DNA from: Rhizobium indicum | GTDB taxonomy: Bacteria > Pseudomonadota > Alphaproteobacteria > Rhizobiales > Rhizobiaceae | NCBI RefSeq assembly: GCF_005862305.2 | Contig: NZ_CP054021.1 | Span: 4,443,501-4,507,500 of the forward strand | DNA length: 64,000 bases | Direction of reading: 5' to 3' | Shown: positions 1-8,880 of the stretch, piece by piece | Numbering within the stretch: position 1 is the stretch's first letter | How the letters are laid out: every line of letters starts with the position of its first letter | Notes under the pieces: generated by a model | The model's input: the letters and a program-made list of their open reading frames with translations, nothing else | What the model was told of the DNA's origin: nothing | The model's database searches: none | Program-made: the position numbers and the translations under genes

Positions 1-462
1 CTCTCGGACTTTGGTGAGGACATCCAAGCGTAGGCTGGGCTCTCCGCCTTGAAATTCGATCTTGATTTTTTTAGTTGTGAGGCCGTCCAGGAAACCCAGG
101 ACGGCGTCGAGGGTTCGGTCATCCCAGTCGAAACCGGGCGTGTTCTCGTTGACCCGTGAAACTTGGCAATAACCGCAGGCAAGGTTGCAGCGGAGCGTGG
201 GCACCAGGATGACGTAGTCGAGTTCGCCAGGGCTATATAAACGGCTCGCGAAACGATATTCGAAGCCAGCATAGGCGAGGTCACCGACTTCTTCGAAAGC
301 GTTCCCATTTCGAAGCAGGTAGTTCCGGTCCCGGTCGGTCAACCGATCCAGCGCATAGCGGGTCAGAAAATCATGATCTGATTTGAAGTAAGAGCCGGCC
401 TCGTCGGCAAACAACAGATCATCATCGGGAGAGGGACGGAAGCGCAGCGGAAAGACAGTCAT
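1..462 (-). CDS. hxsB: HxsB-like radical SAM maturase, N-terminal part (runs off left edge)
   Basis: The first 154 residues of a radical SAM enzyme are present; the rest lies beyond the left edge. The N-terminus begins MTVFPLRF, as HxsB proteins typically do. At about residues 99-106 the motif CNLACGYC gives the CxxxCxxC triad that binds the 4Fe-4S cluster, and about 45 residues later EFQGGEPSL is the conserved Gly-Gly-Glu SAM-binding segment. The ATG overlaps the stop codon of the upstream gene (ATGA), so the two are translationally coupled. HxsB is predicted to modify peptides carrying His-Xaa-Ser repeats together with HxsC and HxsD. The order D then B supports the HxsB name over other radical SAM families. 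No HxsA substrate or HxsC is visible here; they would lie to the left. Confidence 0.75.
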   Translation of the reverse strand, partial: MTVFPLRFRPSPDDDLLFADEAGSYFKSDHDFLTRYALDRLTDRDRNYLLRNGNAFEEVGDLAYAGFEYRFASRLYSPGELDYVILVPTLRCNLACGYCQVSRVNENTPGFDWDDRTLDAVLGFLDGLTTKKIKIEFQGGEPSLRLDVLTKVRE

Positions 463-776
463 CGCCCGGTCACACCGGCGAGCAACGTGTGCCTCAGCGG
501 CAGGGTCTCGCTGTAAATCTTCTGGCGATACAGGCAGAACATGAACTGCTGTTCGAGGTCCTTGACATTTACGACCTCGCTTCCGGCAACAACTGCGGTG
601 GCCCCGCTTATCGTCACACCGATGCCGGGATTAAGGTAGCGAAACCGTACCGTCGCGTCGGCGACATACGGCATGAGTTCAGGGGCAATTTCAAATTCCA
701 GGGGCATGGTACACGTCGGTGCATTTGCAGTTATTGGTTGAAAGTATCGGCCCGAGGATTGGGTAGCAATCGCCAA
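459..776 (-). CDS. hxsD: HxsD-like protein of a His-Xaa-Ser system
   Basis: A 105-residue protein whose C-terminal third (YRQKIYSETLPLRHTLLAG) resembles the HxsD ending in which a basic or acidic helix leads into an ETxPxRxxxLA motif. Family length is about 100 residues. The reading frame opens at a TTG (776) with no clear ribosome binding site; an ATG at 707 is an alternative that would shorten it to 82 residues. The stop overlaps the start of the radical SAM gene by four bases, and this context is the main support for the name. HxsD proteins are presumed small partners of the radical SAM maturases; no catalytic residues are visible. It starts 21 bases after the preceding gene and is probably in the same transcript. 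Confidence 0.55.
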   Translation of the reverse strand: MAIATQSSGRYFQPITANAPTCTMPLEFEIAPELMPYVADATVRFRYLNPGIGVTISGATAVVAGSEVVNVKDLEQQFMFCLYRQKIYSETLPLRHTLLAGVTGR

Positions 777-797
777 ATCTTCGGATGGTTATGAGGA

Positions 798-2177
798 TCA
801 ACGAACGTTCTCCGCGATGGTCTTGAAGCAATCATCCATTGTGCCGACTTCATGTTTCAGCAGATCGGTCCATTCGCCGTCGTCAAAGCCAAAAAACTGA
901 ACGTAACATTTGCTGGCGTCGTAGTCGGCCCATTGCGCCACAAGGAGGCGACTGTCGAGCTGATATCTCAAGCTCAGGTACATGTTGTCCTCGCCTCCGA
1001 CGGGAACGTCGAAGACCTGGCCCGTGCGGTTGTTGCCGACGTAGGCAAAGGAGCATCCGGTGCCGCATCCGATCTGGATCACGGAATACTCTCCGGCAAA
1101 TGACGGGCCGCCACTCATTCCGTCGGTTATCCGCGTCCGAAAATTGCTGAACTCGTTGTCCCGCCCGGTGAAATCTGGAAAATTGTTCGGCCCGGAGTAC
1201 GTGCGGAAGACTGGGAGCTGCCCGGGCTTGATCCGCGCTAGCGAGATCGCCGGGTGTTTGGATGTCGCCTCCTGAGATGTCCAGGAAATCGCCCTATAGC
1301 CGATGTCCAACGTTCGCCTGGTGCCATGGCTCTTTTCCAGGTACTCGCGCCTTGAAACACTGATGGTCGTAAGCTTGGCTGCCGCTGGCGCGTTCTTGTA
1401 CGCGTCGGCTCCGAAGGTTGCCTTCAGCCTTGCTGCCTGATCACTGTCTATCGACGTCACGAAGGTCGCGACAGTGTCGGTCCCGCTGACGTCAAAATAG
1501 CTGAGGATATCGATCGTGCCGTTTGAGGATGCGACAACGGGGGATTTGGAGCCATAGAGGATTCCCCTTGAGCCCATCTGCGATCGGATTTCGGTCAAGG
1601 AGGTCTCTCCGAACGTCAAGTCGCCGTAGCCCGTCGAGGGCCCCGCGGAATCTTTCGGCCAGGTTGCCTGGAGCGCGACTAGGAGATTCGAAGGCTTCTG
1701 ATAGGTAGCCTCGAGGTCTACTCCGTCGGAGCCATGAAACGATAGCGTCGTAAAGGCACCGTCCGCTTTCGTTTCCGATGGTTCACCCAGCCGCTGAAGG
1801 GCGATCTTGTCGTCGCCAAGCCGAAAGCCCTCAATGGACTGAGCGCTTGAAACCGATGGAGTTGCAACGGCGCAGAACGCGATCAGGCAGGGTTTCGTGA
1901 GGCACTTCGTGAATAGGCCAGTCAAGTCCCGTCGCGGTGCACTGGCGCGCGCAGGAGACTGCTGACGTGGCGTGACGAGGTTACCCTCGCGGCCGGCTTT
2001 TTCGGCCTTCCAGCCGTATTTCAGCGCGTCTAAGAGTGCCAACCGGTCGCCGAGAGCTTCGCTGCCGCCCTTGGGGACGTTGTAGTCGCTCAGATATGCG
2101 TTCTCGTGGCCCGCCAAGCCGAGCACGCGCGCCCTCGCTCCTGCCTCCCGGAGATAGATCAGTTCTTCGATTGTCAT
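798..2177 (-). CDS. hypothetical protein: short N-terminal domain plus secreted domain with an internal signal peptide
   Basis: A 459-codon frame in two unlike parts. Residues 1-70 are charged and soluble and loosely recall ribosome-modulation-factor-like sequences (paired Ala/Gly helices ending in GWKAEKAGRE). Around residues 87-113 there is an excellent signal peptide: a basic start, a hydrophobic core and a cleavage site SSAQS. The remainder looks periplasmic and ends in a conserved block with GPSFAGEYSVIQIGCGTGCS, known from secreted hypothetical proteins. There is no ATG before the internal signal peptide, but a TTG lies at its start (near 1925), so this may be two overlapping genes or a fusion. 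The 2177 ATG has a GGGGG ribosome binding site. It precedes hxsD on the same strand, so it may belong to the Hxs unit, but it has no His-Xaa-Ser repeat. Confidence 0.6.
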   Translation of the reverse strand: MTIEELIYLREAGARARVLGLAGHENAYLSDYNVPKGGSEALGDRLALLDALKYGWKAEKAGREGNLVTPRQQSPARASAPRRDLTGLFTKCLTKPCLIAFCAVATPSVSSAQSIEGFRLGDDKIALQRLGEPSETKADGAFTTLSFHGSDGVDLEATYQKPSNLLVALQATWPKDSAGPSTGYGDLTFGETSLTEIRSQMGSRGILYGSKSPVVASSNGTIDILSYFDVSGTDTVATFVTSIDSDQAARLKATFGADAYKNAPAAAKLTTISVSRREYLEKSHGTRRTLDIGYRAISWTSQEATSKHPAISLARIKPGQLPVFRTYSGPNNFPDFTGRDNEFSNFRTRITDGMSGGPSFAGEYSVIQIGCGTGCSFAYVGNNRTGQVFDVPVGGEDNMYLSLRYQLDSRLLVAQWADYDASKCYVQFFGFDDGEWTDLLKHEVGTMDDCFKTIAENVR

Positions 2178-2482
2178 GCATCCCCCTAGAGATCGCAGAT
2201 GCTACCAACAGGATACACTAATGCAAGCACTCTGTTCACGGATACATTCGCAGAAGTTGCACGGGGACGGTTGGCTTCCGGCGTCCTCACCCCTCGAATC
2301 GAGCAAGGTAAAAGCGACCGTCCTAATACACCACACCAATCCACTGGATCTGGATCGGATGAAACGAACGAAAATGCGTGCCCTTGCAACTTTCTTGGGG
2401 ATTTCCAGAACAAAACGAGAATATAGGCTGGCGCGGGCGAATTGTAGCGGTTACGGAAGTAGATCACAGATGAGGCTCTGCA
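2178..2482. other. divergent intergenic region
   Basis: 305 bases between the leftward secreted-protein/Hxs unit and the rightward nuclease pair. It must contain promoters for both. A 75-codon frame at 2199-2426 (+) is open but has no recognisable ribosome binding site or family, so it was not called. Two copies of GGATACA (near 2211 and 2239) are the only short repeat noticed. Confidence 0.5.
2199..2226 (-). promoter_or_regulatory. candidate sigma70-type promoter for the leftward unit
   Basis: Read on the minus strand, TTGCAT (2226-2221) and TAGCAT (2204-2199) are separated by 16 bases, placing a start site near 2192, just upstream of the ATG at 2177. This is a match by eye only. Confidence 0.3.
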
Positions 2483-3748
2483 TTGGTCTATCGATTCCTC
2501 CACACGGCCGACATTCATCTCGATTCCCCGCTGCGTACGCTGGCGTTGCGAAACCTTGAGCTTTCCGAATTGATCGGTCTGGCGACCCGGCGCTCGTTCG
2601 TTCGAATCATCGAACTTTGTCTCGAAGAACAAGTCAACGCTCTGGTTGTAGCCGGAGATCTCTACGACGGCGAGCAGACGTCGATGAAGACGGCTCGGTT
2701 CCTCGCCGAACAGCTTGGACGTCTGCACGAGGCGGGCATCAGGACGTTCATCATCCGCGGCAATCACGATGCGCTGTCGAAAATCACGGCCGAGCTCGTG
2801 ATGCCGGAGACGGTGAAGGTTTTCGGTGCCGTGGCGGAGGCAGTCGCCGTCGACAGCGATCCAGGCCATTTCCCCGTCGCAATACACGGGATGAGTTTTG
2901 CAAAGCCGCATGCTCCGGAAAGCCTCCTGCGGCATTACGCACCTCCGGTTCCGGACGCCGTCAACATCGGCATCATGCACACCAGTCTTGGCGGGTCGAC
3001 AGGACACGATCTCTACGCTCCATGTAGCGTACCGGACCTCCGCCAGACCGGATTCCGTTATTGGGCTCTCGGACATATTCATAAGAGATCTGCTATCGAG
3101 GATACGTCTTCCGCGATTGTCATGCCCGGGATACCTCAAGGGCGCGACATAAACGAGGACGGTTCCAAGTCCGTTTCGTTGGTTACGATCAGGGACGACC
3201 GGTCGGTCGTCGTCGAAGAACGCAACACGGCCGTCGCCCAATTCGAGAGATTGGTTGTTGATGTATCGGAAGCAGTCGATTGGAGAGATCTGGTCCTCAA
3301 AGCAAACGGTAAACTGAGAGATCTCTCTTCGACGAAGTCGGCCGAGCATCTCGTCGCCCGCGTCGAACTAAAGGGATCCAGCGAGTTTGCCTGGCTCATC
3401 CGACGAGACGCCGATCTCCTGCGGACCGAACTCGAGACACATGGCGCGGACATCGGGAATGTTTGGATCGAGAAACTGGTGACATCCCCTGTCGCACCCC
3501 GATGCGAGGAAGCACGGTCCGGCGCGCTTGAAGAACTCGCGTCGATTGTCGACACCGAAATTCGCGGCTCGATCTCTTATCTCGAAGAGGTACGCTCGAT
3601 CGCCGACGAAATGCGGACCCAGCTTCCACCAGAGCTTCGGGATATGTTCGGCAAGGACGAAGCATCGTTCGAAACCCTGCTGTCGCAATTCGCGAAGGAC
3701 GGCGCATCGCAGGTGTTGGCGCGTCTGCGCGGTGGCGAAGGAGCATGA
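2483..3748 (+). CDS. YhaO/SbcD-like DNA repair metallophosphoesterase
   Basis: A 421-residue calcineurin-like nuclease. Metal-binding motifs appear in order: HTADIHLD near residue 7, AGDLYDGEQ near 57, GNHDALS near 97, MHTSLGG near 165 and GHIHKRS near 198. This is the Mre11/SbcD/YhaO pattern. The C-terminal 200 residues form the capping and partner-binding part. The start is TTG with GAGG eight bases upstream; no in-frame ATG gives the HTADIH motif a complete strand. The next gene begins one base after the stop, so the two are co-translated. YhaO-type proteins pair with a YhaN ATPase to process DNA ends or hairpins. On this accessory segment the pair could serve repair or defence; which of the two cannot be told from sequence. 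Confidence 0.85.
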   Translation: MVYRFLHTADIHLDSPLRTLALRNLELSELIGLATRRSFVRIIELCLEEQVNALVVAGDLYDGEQTSMKTARFLAEQLGRLHEAGIRTFIIRGNHDALSKITAELVMPETVKVFGAVAEAVAVDSDPGHFPVAIHGMSFAKPHAPESLLRHYAPPVPDAVNIGIMHTSLGGSTGHDLYAPCSVPDLRQTGFRYWALGHIHKRSAIEDTSSAIVMPGIPQGRDINEDGSKSVSLVTIRDDRSVVVEERNTAVAQFERLVVDVSEAVDWRDLVLKANGKLRDLSSTKSAEHLVARVELKGSSEFAWLIRRDADLLRTELETHGADIGNVWIEKLVTSPVAPRCEEARSGALEELASIVDTEIRGSISYLEEVRSIADEMRTQLPPELRDMFGKDEASFETLLSQFAKDGASQVLARLRGGEGA

Positions 3749-3749
3749 C

Positions 3750-6700
3750 GTGCGCATCAATCGTCTAGATCTCACCCGATATGGCAAATTCACGGACGCT
3801 GCCATTGACTTCGGGCCGCGCCCCGTCGCCTCGCCTGACCTCCATGTGATCTACGGCCCTAACGAGGCGGGAAAGTCGACGACGCTTGATGCGATCCTCG
3901 ATCTGATCTTCGGGATCGGCAATACGACAAAATACGGGTTCCTGCATCCCTATAATGCCATGCGTTTAGGCGCGAACGTGCATGTGGCGGGTCAGGAACG
4001 CGACTTCGTTCGCATCAAACGGCCGCAAAGCAGCTTGCTCGATCGCGAAGAGCGTAGCGTGGCCGACGCCGAGATAAAGGCGGACCTCGGCGGAATCGAC
4101 CGCGACGCATTCTCGACAATGTTCTCGCTGGATGACATCACGCTCGAAAAAGGCGGGGAGAGCATCCTGGCGAGCAAAGGCGATCTCGGCGAACTGCTTT
4201 TCTCCGCAAGCGCGGGTCTGTCCGATCTGAGCAGGCAACTCCTGGCGATCCGCGCCGATGCAGATGGCTTCTACAAAGTTCGCGCGCGCAGCGGACTGCT
4301 GAGCGATCTGAAGGCCCGGTTGACCGAGCTGAAGCAAAAACGCGACGAACTCGACCTCAAGGCTAATGAGTATCACAGGCGGGTGGCTGAACTGGGCCGC
4401 CTTGACGATCTCTACGACCATGCGCTGGCGGAGCGTGCAAATACGCAGCGGAGAACGGACGATATCAATCGCATTCTCCGTGCGCTCCCGACAATGAGAA
4501 GGCTGACCGGATTACGACACCAGCTCGAAACTCTCGAGATCGTATCCGAGCCACCGGAATCGTGGAGACTTGAGCTACCGGATATCCGCAGGAGCGGGAT
4601 CGAAATCCACGTCAAAATGGACCAGCTTTCTCGCGCCATTTCAGAGATCGAGCAGGAGATCGGCGAGATCGCGGATGACGAGGTCGCCCTTCGCCTTGCG
4701 GCACGTGTTGGCGAACTCACGAAGACACAGGAACCAAGGTATATCACGGCGCAGGCCGACATCCCGAAGCTCACTGCCCGGGTAGCCGAACTTTCCGTCG
4801 AAACCCTCCTCCTGCAATTAGGCAAACCGAACGAAAATTCCCCAGCCCGGCTGGTCCTGGATGCGGCCACCGTAGGCAAACTGAGGGCTCTTATCCAGTC
4901 GAAATCAGGCATTGAGGTGCGTCGTGCCTCTGCGATGGAGGAATTTGCCAAGGCAGAGCGGGCGCTTCAGGAAGAGGGCGAGAAGGTCTCCCGTTTCTAT
5001 GAGTTCCGTTCGCCGGCCCGGGTCAAAGCATTCGAACTGCTTTCCGCGACAGTGAAGGCGCTGCCGAAGCAAGACGACGGGACTGCTATTCGTTCCTTGA
5101 TGCGGCGGCGAGAAACTGCGGAAGTCGCTTTAACGGAAAGCGTGGCGCAGCTCGCTCCCTGGCGCGGCAGCCCGGCCGAGCTCGCGGTCATGAGCACACC
5201 TTCTCCTGCAAAGTTCGACGATTGGAAAGCGCGGTATAGAGAGACCAGAGAGAAGTTGAACGCAGCGCGGTCTGAACTCGATCGCTTGGAGCCGGAGAGC
5301 AGAAGGCTTGACGCGGAGATCAGTGTCGTCCGGGAGATGGCAGGAGAGATCGACGAACCTTCGGTCGCTGCAAGCAGGGCGGCTCGCGACAAAGCCTGGA
5401 TTTTACATCGCCAGACCATGGACGCTAAAACGGCCAACAATTTCGAGAGCGCCATGAGGACGGACGACCAGCTCGTTTCGCAACGAATACTGTATTTTGG
5501 GGAGGCGACCAAGTTGGCGCAGCTGATGCTAAATCGTGCATCGGTGGGATCTGATATTGACACAGCACGGGGACGCCTTGAAGCGGCGGAATTTTCGCTC
5601 GCCGAACTCGCGACACAGATGTCCGGGACCTTGGCGTTGATATCTGCAGACAGCGATTTCAGCTCCGATCCGGCAGACCTAGAGGAATGGTTTCGCGGGA
5701 GGGCGGCTGCCCTGAGATCGCGCGATGATCTGGCGTCCATCGACCAGGAAATCGCCGACATCCGCGACAGGGCTGAGCAGTCGAAGAAACGACTACTTGC
5801 CGCGATGGTCGGGGCGGGCCTTATATTCAACCCTGACGCCGACCTGGGAACGCTGTTCGCCGCTGCCGAAGAAGGCCTGGATGACTTCAACCTTGCGGTG
5901 GATCAGGCCGAACGCCTTGAGCAGTTGAAAGAAGATAACGCCGCACGCGCACGTGCCACGACCGAAGCGCTGAAAGCCGCCGACGAATGGGACGAAAGAT
6001 GGTCCGAGCTTTGCGGCAGCTGCTGGCTGGGGGAGTTGACGCCGACCCCGGACGTAGATGCTGTCAACGGAATTCTCCATGTTCTTGAAAAGCTCGCCGC
6101 TGCTGACGAGACCAAAGCCGGGCTCGTTGATCGAATCCAGAAAATGGAGAACGACAGGGCCCTTTTCGAAGCGTCGGTCTTTGAATTCTGCGACACCTTG
6201 GAAATCCCGAGATCGGCCTCCCTTACAGAGCTCGCGCGGACGATATCCGACAGGATTAGGGCGGCAGAGCGGGGTCAGGAACAACGGCAGAAGTTATTGG
6301 GCGATCTCGCTAAAAAACGCGACGACGAACGCGCGCTGCTTATCGCCAAAGAAGTACTCGACGCCCGGATAGGCAAGATGGTCGCGTTCTTCGGATGCGC
6401 CACCATGGATGAGGTCGAAGCCTTTATCGATCTGTCTTTGAAGCGACAGGCTCTGCGGAACTCGATTGCCGAGCTGGAGCAGGAACTGGTCGAAATCGGC
6501 GGCGCGAATGACATCGCCGAGATCGAGGGGCGGCTCGCACTGGCGGATAGAGAGACGCTAGAGGGCGAGCTCGCATTGCTGGTCCCAACCCTGGAGGACC
6601 AGGATAAGAAGTGCCATGACGTATTTCACGAGCGGTCGACGATGCAAAAGGCACTTGATGCCATCGGCGGCGATTCCGTTGTGGCGGAAATAGAAGAGCA

Positions 6701-7256
6701 GCGACGAACCGTTTTGCTCGAAATCGAAGAACGAGCTGGACGCTACCTCGAACTCCGCGCGGGCATAACGGCCGCCGAGCATGCTTTGAAGCTCTACAGG
6801 GACCGACATCGCAGCGGGATGATGACGAGAGCCTCTGAGGCATTCAGGACCATCAGCCGCGGAGCCTACACAGGTGTCGCAGCGCAGCCTAGCAAAGACG
6901 GCGAAGTACTGATCGCGTTACCGGCGAACGGCGGCTCGAAGGCTGCCGACCAGCTATCCAAAGGTGCGCGTTTTCAGCTCTACCTCGCTCTACGGGTGGC
7001 TGGCTATCACGAGTTTGTCGCTAATCGCGCTCCCGTTCCTTTCATCGCAGACGACATCATGGAAACTTTCGACGACTTCCGCGCCGAGGAAGCCTTCAAG
7101 TTGTTCGCGGAGATGGGGCGATACGGTCAGGTTATCTACCTTACCCATCATCAGCATCTGACCGAGATCGCCAGAAAGGTGTGCCCGGGCGTCAGACTTC
7201 ATAATCTGGAAACGATCGAATCGGCGCGTGGGCTCGCTGGCATAGCCGCGGAATAG
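3750..7256 (+). CDS. YhaN/SbcC-like SMC-type ATPase
   Basis: A 1168-residue Rad50/SbcC-class ATPase partner of the preceding phosphoesterase. The N-terminus has a Walker A motif in IYGPNEAGKSTTLDA (about residues 30-45). A very long, charged, coiled-coil-prone middle follows. The C-terminus has the ABC signature in DQLSKGARFQLYLALR, then Walker B in PFIADDIMETFDDF and an H-loop in YLTHHQHL. The start is GTG at 3750, preceded by GAAGGAG at ideal spacing. An upstream open stretch in the same frame (to 3528) overlaps the nuclease gene and has no family similarity, so it was not used. No zinc-hook CxxC is obvious in the middle of the coiled coil, which fits YhaN better than SbcC. Confidence 0.85.
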   Translation: MRINRLDLTRYGKFTDAAIDFGPRPVASPDLHVIYGPNEAGKSTTLDAILDLIFGIGNTTKYGFLHPYNAMRLGANVHVAGQERDFVRIKRPQSSLLDREERSVADAEIKADLGGIDRDAFSTMFSLDDITLEKGGESILASKGDLGELLFSASAGLSDLSRQLLAIRADADGFYKVRARSGLLSDLKARLTELKQKRDELDLKANEYHRRVAELGRLDDLYDHALAERANTQRRTDDINRILRALPTMRRLTGLRHQLETLEIVSEPPESWRLELPDIRRSGIEIHVKMDQLSRAISEIEQEIGEIADDEVALRLAARVGELTKTQEPRYITAQADIPKLTARVAELSVETLLLQLGKPNENSPARLVLDAATVGKLRALIQSKSGIEVRRASAMEEFAKAERALQEEGEKVSRFYEFRSPARVKAFELLSATVKALPKQDDGTAIRSLMRRRETAEVALTESVAQLAPWRGSPAELAVMSTPSPAKFDDWKARYRETREKLNAARSELDRLEPESRRLDAEISVVREMAGEIDEPSVAASRAARDKAWILHRQTMDAKTANNFESAMRTDDQLVSQRILYFGEATKLAQLMLNRASVGSDIDTARGRLEAAEFSLAELATQMSGTLALISADSDFSSDPADLEEWFRGRAAALRSRDDLASIDQEIADIRDRAEQSKKRLLAAMVGAGLIFNPDADLGTLFAAAEEGLDDFNLAVDQAERLEQLKEDNAARARATTEALKAADEWDERWSELCGSCWLGELTPTPDVDAVNGILHVLEKLAAADETKAGLVDRIQKMENDRALFEASVFEFCDTLEIPRSASLTELARTISDRIRAAERGQEQRQKLLGDLAKKRDDERALLIAKEVLDARIGKMVAFFGCATMDEVEAFIDLSLKRQALRNSIAELEQELVEIGGANDIAEIEGRLALADRETLEGELALLVPTLEDQDKKCHDVFHERSTMQKALDAIGGDSVVAEIEEQRRTVLLEIEERAGRYLELRAGITAAEHALKLYRDRHRSGMMTRASEAFRTISRGAYTGVAAQPSKDGEVLIALPANGGSKAADQLSKGARFQLYLALRVAGYHEFVANRAPVPFIADDIMETFDDFRAEEAFKLFAEMGRYGQVIYLTHHQHLTEIARKVCPGVRLHNLETIESARGLAGIAAE

Positions 7257-7499
7257 TCGAGGCGCTGTTGACCGACGCCCCGTGTAATCTCGGTCGCTCA
7301 CGCTGCGAATAAACGCTGGACAATCCGAAGATGCCAGTGAGAATTGCGCATTTTCTCGCTTTCTATCTTTCCTCCATGTGCACCTTTGATTGCTTCGTGG
7401 GCGGCCTTTTGGTCCGGATGCTAACCCCGCCAAAAATCTCCGCAAAATCGACTCTGGCCGGCGGAGTGGCATCTGGGGACTTTGGGTAAGCGGCTTCAG

Positions 7500-7700
7500 T
7501 CACCACGATTTGGGAGGACGTTTATCGCGGACTTCGTCGAACGCCTTTGAATAGTCGAAGCTCACGATCGGCTGGCCATCCCGCGCCATTTCGGCTGCGA
7601 GCCTGCAAAACTTGACGAAGACATACTCGCCGATGTTTGCCTGGAGAACGAATATTTCGTCATGTTCATCCCCGCGGAAGAGCCGGCACGGCTCGGCCAT
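7500..7700 (-). CDS. small hypothetical protein
   Basis: A possible 66-residue protein starting MAEPCRLFRGDEHDEIF and ending KRPPKSW, acidic in the first half and with an aromatic strand-like core. The frame is open upstream to a TTG at 7754, but the ATG at 7700 gives a more protein-like N-terminus. It follows the phosphoesterase gene on the same strand after about 345 bases, so it may be a separate unit. No family is recognised, and chance cannot be excluded. Confidence 0.35.
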   Translation of the reverse strand: MAEPCRLFRGDEHDEIFVLQANIGEYVFVKFCRLAAEMARDGQPIVSFDYSKAFDEVRDKRPPKSW

Positions 7701-8045
7701 TGCACCGATTTCGCCAGGGTTTCGGGGAGACTGCAATATCTCGCTTGATCGCAAAGCTGCGAAGTCGGTTGGACGGGTGGAGCACCGCCTGAGTCCCTCG
7801 TTTATAACCGAAACTTTGTTGAATAGCAGAATTATGTTCCAGGTTTAGGCAAGGGGCAGAGCAGCGCACCGGGTCTCGCTCGATACTGCGAAGCCTTGGT
7901 TCGGATTAGACGGCTGCCGGACCGGGTACCCACCTTAGGTCATAAATTCGGTGAGGCATCATCGTTGCAAGTTCGTCGCCTGGATCGGGTTGGCCGTAGG
8001 TGCGCGGTCGAGGATGGCCAACGCCGACTGCACGAGTTCACCCTT
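7701..8045. other. intergenic region without a convincing gene
   Basis: Between the small frame ending at 7500 and the phosphoesterase ending at 8046. Several short frames overlap here on both strands, none with a ribosome binding site or recognisable domain. No repeat or terminator was seen. Confidence 0.4.
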
Positions 8046-8828
8046 TCATCCCGATTTCGTACTAATCTCGACGGTGAAATTAGGATCAAACCCCGTCGGT
8101 TCGCCGGGATATCCCCTGGCATTCGACACAATCCGCGTATCTCGGACGATGTAGTCGTTTCGGTGATGGACGTGACCGTGCACCCACAATTTTGGGCCGA
8201 CCTCGTACAGCAGGTCTTCCAAATCCGAAGCATAACAAGCGGAGAGTGGGTCGTGTCGAAAACCGAGGTCGATCGCCTGTGGCGACGGAGCATGGTGTGT
8301 AACGACAACCGTCTTCAGCGGTGGATGTTTTCGGAGCTCTGCCGCAATGAAATGCCGGGTTTGGACATGCAGCCGATAGGCGTCAATCGGCTTGAACTTG
8401 CGGTATGGTCGCTTTGAGAAGTTAATCTTCTTATAGTCGTTCATCCCGTGCGCGGCGTACGACATGGTGACCTCCGGTTTTCGTCCAAACAGGCGAAAAT
8501 CGGTCCAAAGTCCTCCGCCGATGAACCGGACACCACCGATGTCGACGGTCTCGTTCTCAAGAAAATGAATGTTGGGAAAACGACCAGCGAAATCGCGGGC
8601 GTCCCGGATACTTTCCTGGACGAACGCAGAATAAAACTCGTGGTTTCCCGGCACGAAAACCACGGGGATAGCATGCGCCACGGTGTCGGCGAGCCACTGC
8701 AGACTCGGGACGATGCCCTTGTCCAGAACGTCGCCAGCGCAAATCATGACATCGGCATCGGCTGGTGGGGTCTGCAAAAAAGGCTGTCCGAATTCCAGAT
8801 GGAGGTCTGAGAGGATCCAAAGCTTCAT
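8046..8828 (-). CDS. calcineurin-like metallophosphoesterase
   Basis: A 260-residue phosphoesterase with a complete dinuclear metal site: SDLHLEFG at the N-terminus, CAGDVLDKG near residue 30, VPGNHEFYS near 59, VVTHHAPSP near 174 and WVHGHVHHR near 215. It is a stand-alone domain with no cap extension, unlike the YhaO-like protein upstream, and may act on a nucleotide, RNA or phosphoprotein substrate. It begins 52 bases after the DUF2442 gene on the same strand and is the fourth confident member of that leftward cluster. Substrate cannot be predicted from the motifs. Confidence 0.8.
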   Translation of the reverse strand: MKLWILSDLHLEFGQPFLQTPPADADVMICAGDVLDKGIVPSLQWLADTVAHAIPVVFVPGNHEFYSAFVQESIRDARDFAGRFPNIHFLENETVDIGGVRFIGGGLWTDFRLFGRKPEVTMSYAAHGMNDYKKINFSKRPYRKFKPIDAYRLHVQTRHFIAAELRKHPPLKTVVVTHHAPSPQAIDLGFRHDPLSACYASDLEDLLYEVGPKLWVHGHVHHRNDYIVRDTRIVSNARGYPGEPTGFDPNFTVEISTKSG

Positions 8829-8880
8829 AACTGTTGTCCTACTGCGGCAGAAAAAAAGAGAACTCGGTCTAGCGAGTGGA

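Noticed and set aside
798..2177. This gene as the HxsA substrate of the Hxs system
   Set aside because: No His-Xaa-Ser repeats are present anywhere in the protein.
2186..3349. 387-codon frame on the minus strand
   Set aside because: It lies opposite the YhaO-like nuclease gene, whose complete metal motifs show it is the real coding strand; the minus frame has no domain.
3528..3749. N-terminal extension of the YhaN-like ATPase
   Set aside because: Arg/Ser-rich shadow of the nuclease gene; the GTG at 3,750 has an ideal ribosome binding site and begins the family's first strand.
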